A stretch of DNA of 6,514 nucleotides from Anaerolinea thermophila (GTDB taxonomy: Bacteria > Chloroflexota > Anaerolineae > Anaerolineales > DRKV01), in NCBI GenBank assembly GCA_020722405.1, contig DYKW01000102.1, forward strand, positions 1 through 6,514. Direction: 5' to 3'. This document shows, one piece after another, positions 5,570 through 6,514 of this stretch. The number at the start of each line of letters is the position of its first letter. Positions within the stretch are counted from its first letter, which is position 1. A program made the translations under genes and the position numbers. The notes below the pieces were generated by a model that was given only the letters and a program-made list of their open reading frames with translations, did not search any database and was not told where the DNA came from.

Positions 5570-6366
5570 GGTGCCGGCCAGGGAATTTCTACCCAATCGG
5601 TATAACCGTGTTTCTCGACCGCTGCCAATTTACCGCCGGAAGGCGCCGGGCAACCGGGTTCATCTGTGATGGTGTATTGGGTGGTGTACTGGTTTTCAAA
5701 GGAAACCGGCCACCAGATGTACGCGCCACCCTGGCAGACATAAATATCCAGCATGTAGCCACGGTCATCGTCTTCGGTCATCGGCACCACATCCCAGGAG
5801 ATGGTGACCTGATTTCCGGCGCGTAGCGCCTGCACGTTGGCAGGGGGCGGGTAAAGCACCGAGACCGGTAAACGCGGTTCTTGCGTGACCAACGTGCTGA
5901 TGTCCCCCTGCACATCGACAACGGAGGGGGCTACCCAACAAGCATAGTCCAACTTGTCGAAACGCACGTATAACCAGGTGCTACGTGCAGAGCGCCCCCA
6001 CACTTGACCGACATCGCCCGGATACAAGTCGGCGGCGTGCAGGTAGGCCTTTGCCGGGCCATAACGACAATGGGACTGCTTGTTGACCATGGCCTGCGGG
6101 AAGGCAAATGTCGGGGTGGGGGTGACGCTGGGGGTGGGGGTAACTGTAGGGGAAGGCGTCTCGGTGAAGGTGGCCGAAGGTTGTAGAGGGGTGGTCGCCG
6201 TTGGGGAGGCGGTTACCATTGGGGAAGGGGGGAGCGGCGTTACCGTGGGGGAAGGAAAAACTGAGGGGACAGCAACCACCTGCAACGTCGGTTGGACTGT
6301 TTCACGCGGTAAATTACAGGCACTGAGGAATAACAATCCGACACACAGCAGGCATTTTCTCTTCAT
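5566..6366 (-). CDS. Secreted lipoprotein with Pro/Thr-rich linker, SH3b-like and Fn3-like domains
   Basis: 266 aa. Residues 1-17 are a lipoprotein signal peptide: MKRK, a hydrophobic core, and lipobox LSAC with lipidation at Cys17, so the protein should be tethered outside the membrane. Residues 34-90 are a low-complexity linker rich in P, T, S and V with PTVTPTPSVTPTPT repeats, typical of Anaerolineae cell-surface proteins. Residues about 91-155 resemble a bacterial SH3 domain (CRYGPAKAYLHAADLYPGD, VWGRS, TWLYV, CWVAPSVV), with Cys100 and Cys143 placed for a possible disulfide. Residues about 167-262 look like an Fn3-type beta-sandwich (PPPANVQALRAGNQVTISW) with Cys211 and Cys239. Function is unknown; binding to cell wall or surface glycans is possible. 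The ATG at 6366 has AGGAGA 9 nt upstream; earlier in-frame starts would put that site inside the gene. Confidence 0.85.
   Translation of the reverse strand: MKRKCLLCVGLLFLSACNLPRETVQPTLQVVAVPSVFPSPTVTPLPPSPMVTASPTATTPLQPSATFTETPSPTVTPTPSVTPTPTFAFPQAMVNKQSHCRYGPAKAYLHAADLYPGDVGQVWGRSARSTWLYVRFDKLDYACWVAPSVVDVQGDISTLVTQEPRLPVSVLYPPPANVQALRAGNQVTISWDVVPMTEDDDRGYMLDIYVCQGGAYIWWPVSFENQYTTQYTITDEPGCPAPSGGKLAAVEKHGYTDWVEIPWPAP
6113..6152 (+). other. G-quadruplex-forming motif within the lipoprotein linker
   Basis: Plus strand G-runs lie at 6113-6116, 6118-6122, 6130-6134 and 6136-6140, with loops of 1, 7 and 1 nt. A fifth run is at 6149-6152. The pattern fits G4+N1-7 and should fold stably. It results from CCC/ACC-type codons for the P/T-rich linker on the minus strand, so the G-rich strand is the transcription template. 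Confidence 0.6.
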
Positions 6367-6429
6367 GTGCGTATGTCTCCTTTCGGTCATTGAGCCACAC
6401 AAGGCGATACAAACTGCAACGATGGGTAA

Positions 6430-6458
6430 ATTCTACCGCGATTGCGACAATCCCTGAA
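6430..6458 (-). promoter_or_regulatory. Tentative promoter of the lipoprotein-thioesterase unit
   Basis: On the minus strand TAGAAT (6435-6430) matches the -10 box 5/6. It lies 17 bp from a weak -35-like TTCAGG (6458-6453, 3/6). The spacer contains a perfect dyad GATTG-TCG-CAATC (6452-6440) that could be an operator. The weak -35 abuts repeat copy R2. The predicted leader would be about 55-60 nt. Confidence 0.35.
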
Positions 6459-6514
6459 TCGTATCTGATCTGAAAATAGATTTTCATGTCTGGTGGTGAA
6501 AATCATTTTTTCAT
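6459..6514 (+). repeat. Dispersed repeat copy R2, cut by the window edge
   Basis: The plus strand from TCGTATCTG at 6459 to the last base matches R1 in inverted orientation: 19 identical bases, one substitution, 25 identical bases, then a small difference around a T-run. It contains the perfect dyad TGAAAAT-AG-ATTTTCA (6471-6486), and 26 bp further a second related dyad (6497-6513). It begins right next to the possible lipoprotein promoter. The element probably continues beyond the window. Confidence 0.85.

Noticed and set aside
5093..5605. Plus-strand open frame of 170 codons opposite the thioesterase
   Set aside because: It lies antisense to a recognisable DUF4442 protein and has no recognisable product.
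6367..6402. Earlier in-frame starts for the lipoprotein
   Set aside because: The AGGAGA site would be inside the coding region, and the signal peptide has its normal charged start at MKRK.

Overview
The window looks like a piece of a Chloroflexota (probably Anaerolineae-type) chromosome. This is an inference from three things: a ribosomal protein L31 carrying an extra RpoA C-terminal-like helix-hairpin-helix domain; a lipoprotein with a long Pro/Thr/Ser-rich linker followed by an SH3-like domain; and GC-rich palindromes with a central CTGGA scattered between genes. No 16S or other decisive marker is present. The right edge stops inside a repeated sequence, so this may be the end of a contig.

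Left part (about 31-1334, minus strand): a compact ribosomal protein operon, rplU (L21) - rpmA (L27) - rpmE (L31). It is driven by a perfect-consensus sigma-70 promoter (TTGACA, 17 bp, TATAAT) and has a leader of about 115 nt with a hairpin. It ends at a 20-bp perfect stem-loop with a T-run. All three genes have good Shine-Dalgarno sites. The usual third member of the rplU-rpmA cluster (obgE) is absent here, and rpmE takes its place.

Middle non-coding part (about 1335-2234): about 900 bases without a convincing gene. It holds three back-to-back GC-rich hairpins (1482-1536), a two-tier hairpin (1576-1606), a doubtful minus-strand ORF (1686-2015), and one copy of a 55-bp repeat (1995-2049). The second, inverted copy of that repeat lies at the right edge (6459-6514).

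Central part (2235-4982, plus strand): ppdK, a full-length pyruvate, phosphate dikinase of 915 aa with an intact catalytic His and Cys. It is followed by a strong intrinsic terminator (5007-5035) and a small palindromic element (5053-5070) in the convergent gap.

Right part (5105-6366, minus strand): a two-gene unit. A secreted lipoprotein (signal peptide, P/T-rich linker, SH3b-like and Fn3-like domains) overlaps by 4 bp (ATGA) with a downstream DUF4442-type hotdog-fold thioesterase. The lipoprotein linker encodes a strong G-quadruplex motif on the plus (template) strand.

Functionally this is mostly housekeeping: ribosome assembly and central carbon/energy metabolism at the PEP-pyruvate node, plus a small envelope/acyl-thioester unit. 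I see no defence system, CRISPR array, tRNA/rRNA gene or transposase. The most notable items are the L31-alphaCTD fusion and the dispersed repeats.
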